Assembly: GCA_963786155.1 (NCBI GenBank)
Contig: CAWAXW010000006.1
Location: forward strand, 558,001-622,000
Source of the DNA: CAWAXW01 sp963786155
GTDB lineage: Bacteria; Actinomycetota; CADDZG01; WHSQ01
Length of the DNA stretch: 64,000 nt
Direction: 5' to 3'
Every line of letters starts with the position of its first letter. Positions within the stretch are counted from its first letter, which is position 1. This document shows positions 62,659-64,000 of this stretch, in pieces. The notes beneath the pieces are model-generated. The model was not told the origin of the DNA, ran no database searches, and worked only from the letters and a program-made list of their open reading frames with translations. The translations under genes and the position numbers were made by a program.

Positions 62659-64000
62659 TCACATGTTGTTGCGTTTGGAGAAGTTGCGCCCCGCATTCGA
62701 TCTGCCTTTGAGAGGTGGGGGCCGCGGGTTGTCGGCCTCTTCGCAGCTCGCGATGGCTTCGGCCGCGACACAGGTGTCCGATCCGTCCCCTGCATCACCA
62801 ACGTCGTTGTCATCGCCGCCGTCGACCTCATCGTCACCGGCCCCGGCTTGGATGTTGTCGTCCCCCGCGCTCCCGAAGATGTAGTTCACACCGTCGCTGC
62901 CGACGAGCTCATCGTCGAACGGGGTTCCACTCACTCCTTCGATGCCTCGGATGACGTCTTGGCCGCTCCCGCTCCCCGTCCCCGCTGCGAGGTCGACCGC
63001 GACTCCCTGCACCGCTTCCGAATAGTTGATCGAGTCGTAGTCGCCCGGGCCCCCGGTCAACGTGTCGTCGCCCTCTTCACCGTCGAGCTCGTCGTTGCCG
63101 CCTCGGCCGTCGATCGTGTCATTGCCGTCTTCACCCCACAGGATGTTGCCCTTGTCGTCACCGCGCAGCACGTCGTCGAAGTCGCCGCCCTGCACCCCCT
63201 CGATGCTCTTCAGGACGTCTTTTCCATTGCCCGATGCCTCACCTTTGGCGAGGTCTACCGTCACGGCTTTCTCGGCGAACCAATAGAAGGCCATGTCGTA
63301 TCCACCACCACCGTCAACGGAGTCGTCGCCCTTCTCGGGTACGAGCCAGTTGCTCTTCTTGTCGCCTATCAGGACGTCGTCATGATCGGACCCGCCGATG
63401 GCTTCGAGGTTCTTGAAAGTGTCCTTGCCTTCGCCGGTGGACCGTCCGGTTTTCAGGTTCGCGTCCACGCCCGTAGATGAGAATCCGAACGCCAGGAAGT
63501 CCAGATTGCCGGGTCCCCCATCGACGGTGTCGTTACCTTTGTCGCCGGACAGGATGTCGAGATCCCCGCCGCGCCCCTTGACGATGTCGTCGCCGGCCCT
63601 GCCGATCAAGATGTCGTCCTCGTCGGAGCCAAACAGGCGATCGTCAAAGTCACTTCCGCCGACATGCTCGATCCCGATCAGAGTGTCGGTGCCGTCTGCC
63701 CCCGTCCCGATGTCGGTGTTGAGATCCACCTCGACCGGCCCCGACGCCAATACGTAGAAGACCGTGTCGTCGATGCCCTCGGCGCCGTCGATCGTGTCGT
63801 CCCCCAGACCACCCGTGAGGTTGTCCTCGCCGGTGCCTCCCTGCAGAAGGTCGACGCCTCCGAAGCCGTGAAGCTGGTTGTCTTGGGAATCTCCGCGCAA
63901 CTCGTCGTCGAAGTCGCTTCCAAATAGCTCTTCGATGTTCGTGAAGGTGTCGTTGCCCTCACCGGTTGCAATTCCCGTGCTCAGATCGGCCTTAATTCCC
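62659..64000 (-). CDS. RTX-type calcium-binding repeat protein, 5' end outside window
   Basis: The reading frame is open through position 64000, so the N-terminus lies beyond the window. Some 440 visible residues are made of glycine/aspartate-rich nonapeptides (GGLGDDTIDG, GEDGNDTIDG, GGPGDYDSIN) alternating with VDLAKGEASGNGKD-type beta strands. This is the hemolysin-type (RTX) calcium-binding beta-roll with intervening strands. The C-terminus is basic (KGRSNAGRNFSKRNNM). Secreted by a type I or Sec route not visible here; function from repeats alone is not predictable. Confidence 0.8.
   Translation of the reverse strand, partial: GIKADLSTGIATGEGNDTFTNIEELFGSDFDDELRGDSQDNQLHGFGGVDLLQGGTGEDNLTGGLGDDTIDGAEGIDDTVFYVLASGPVEVDLNTDIGTGADGTDTLIGIEHVGGSDFDDRLFGSDEDDILIGRAGDDIVKGRGGDLDILSGDKGNDTVDGGPGNLDFLAFGFSSTGVDANLKTGRSTGEGKDTFKNLEAIGGSDHDDVLIGDKKSNWLVPEKGDDSVDGGGGYDMAFYWFAEKAVTVDLAKGEASGNGKDVLKSIEGVQGGDFDDVLRGDDKGNILWGEDGNDTIDGRGGNDELDGEEGDDTLTGGPGDYDSINYSEAVQGVAVDLAAGTGSGSGQDVIRGIEGVSGTPFDDELVGSDGVNYIFGSAGDDNIQAGAGDDEVDGGDDNDVGDAGDGSDTCVAAEAIASCEEADNPRPPPLKGRSNAGRNFSKRNNM

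Overview
This is a GC-rich chromosomal window that looks actinobacterial. The evidence is a 2-oxoglutarate decarboxylase/dehydrogenase (Kgd) carrying an N-terminal E2-like domain, a UvrD2-like helicase ending in an HRDC domain, four mycothiol-type DinB/maleylpyruvate-isomerase proteins, a GerW-family protein, and a tRNA-His gene with an encoded G-1. The exact lineage cannot be fixed from the window. Many secreted proteins of families common in uncultured environmental actinobacteria are present. At least ten genes carry single-base frameshifts, often in G/C-rich runs, with the conserved protein continuing in another frame. This fits uncorrected long-read or metagenome assembly errors better than biological decay.

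Region 1 (0-8.2 kb): secreted beta-helix protein, Wzz-like chain-length protein, an XRE/nucleotidyltransferase toxin-antitoxin-like pair, a secreted cadherin-like protein, a MazEF-type pair, a broken CocE/NonD hydrolase and a membrane protein.

Region 2 (8.2-21.9 kb): an accessory, defence-type region, partly of visibly lower GC. It holds HicBA, a small DNA-binding regulator with an inverted repeat over its promoter, a VWA protein, and an HNH nuclease + AlbA/Schlafen ATPase operon. Next comes a type II restriction-modification cassette: a BglII-like nuclease, a mismatch-type HhH-GPD glycosylase and a 5-methylcytosine methyltransferase. The methyltransferase meets tail-to-tail an operon encoding a DGQHR-domain/GIY-YIG/basic-tail fusion protein plus an unknown 229-residue protein. 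A HARE-HTH-like protein, a nucleotidyltransferase-like protein and a possible PD-(D/E)XK protein follow. The cassette and the fusion operon together are my best candidate for an undescribed defence module.

Region 3 (21.9-48.8 kb): mainly secreted proteins. These include sortilin/BNR beta-propellers, a gluzincin-like metallopeptidase, LVIVD-repeat and CocE/NonD proteins, two translationally coupled alpha/beta hydrolases and a lysyl-oxidase-like protein. Interspersed are a UvrD2-like helicase, PAP2 phosphatase, nitroreductase, ROK regulator, AlkZ-like protein and MEDS sensor protein. Two intergenic cruciform repeats of one family lie between convergent genes, and two secreted-protein genes have strong hairpins at their ribosome binding sites.

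Region 4 (48.8-64 kb): tRNA-Lys and tRNA-His, then ordinary chromosomal genes (MFS exporter, pterin dehydratase, methyltransferase, Kgd, epimerase, DinB-family protein, two-TM channel-like protein, HhH-GPD glycosylase). An RTX-type calcium-binding repeat protein runs off the right edge.
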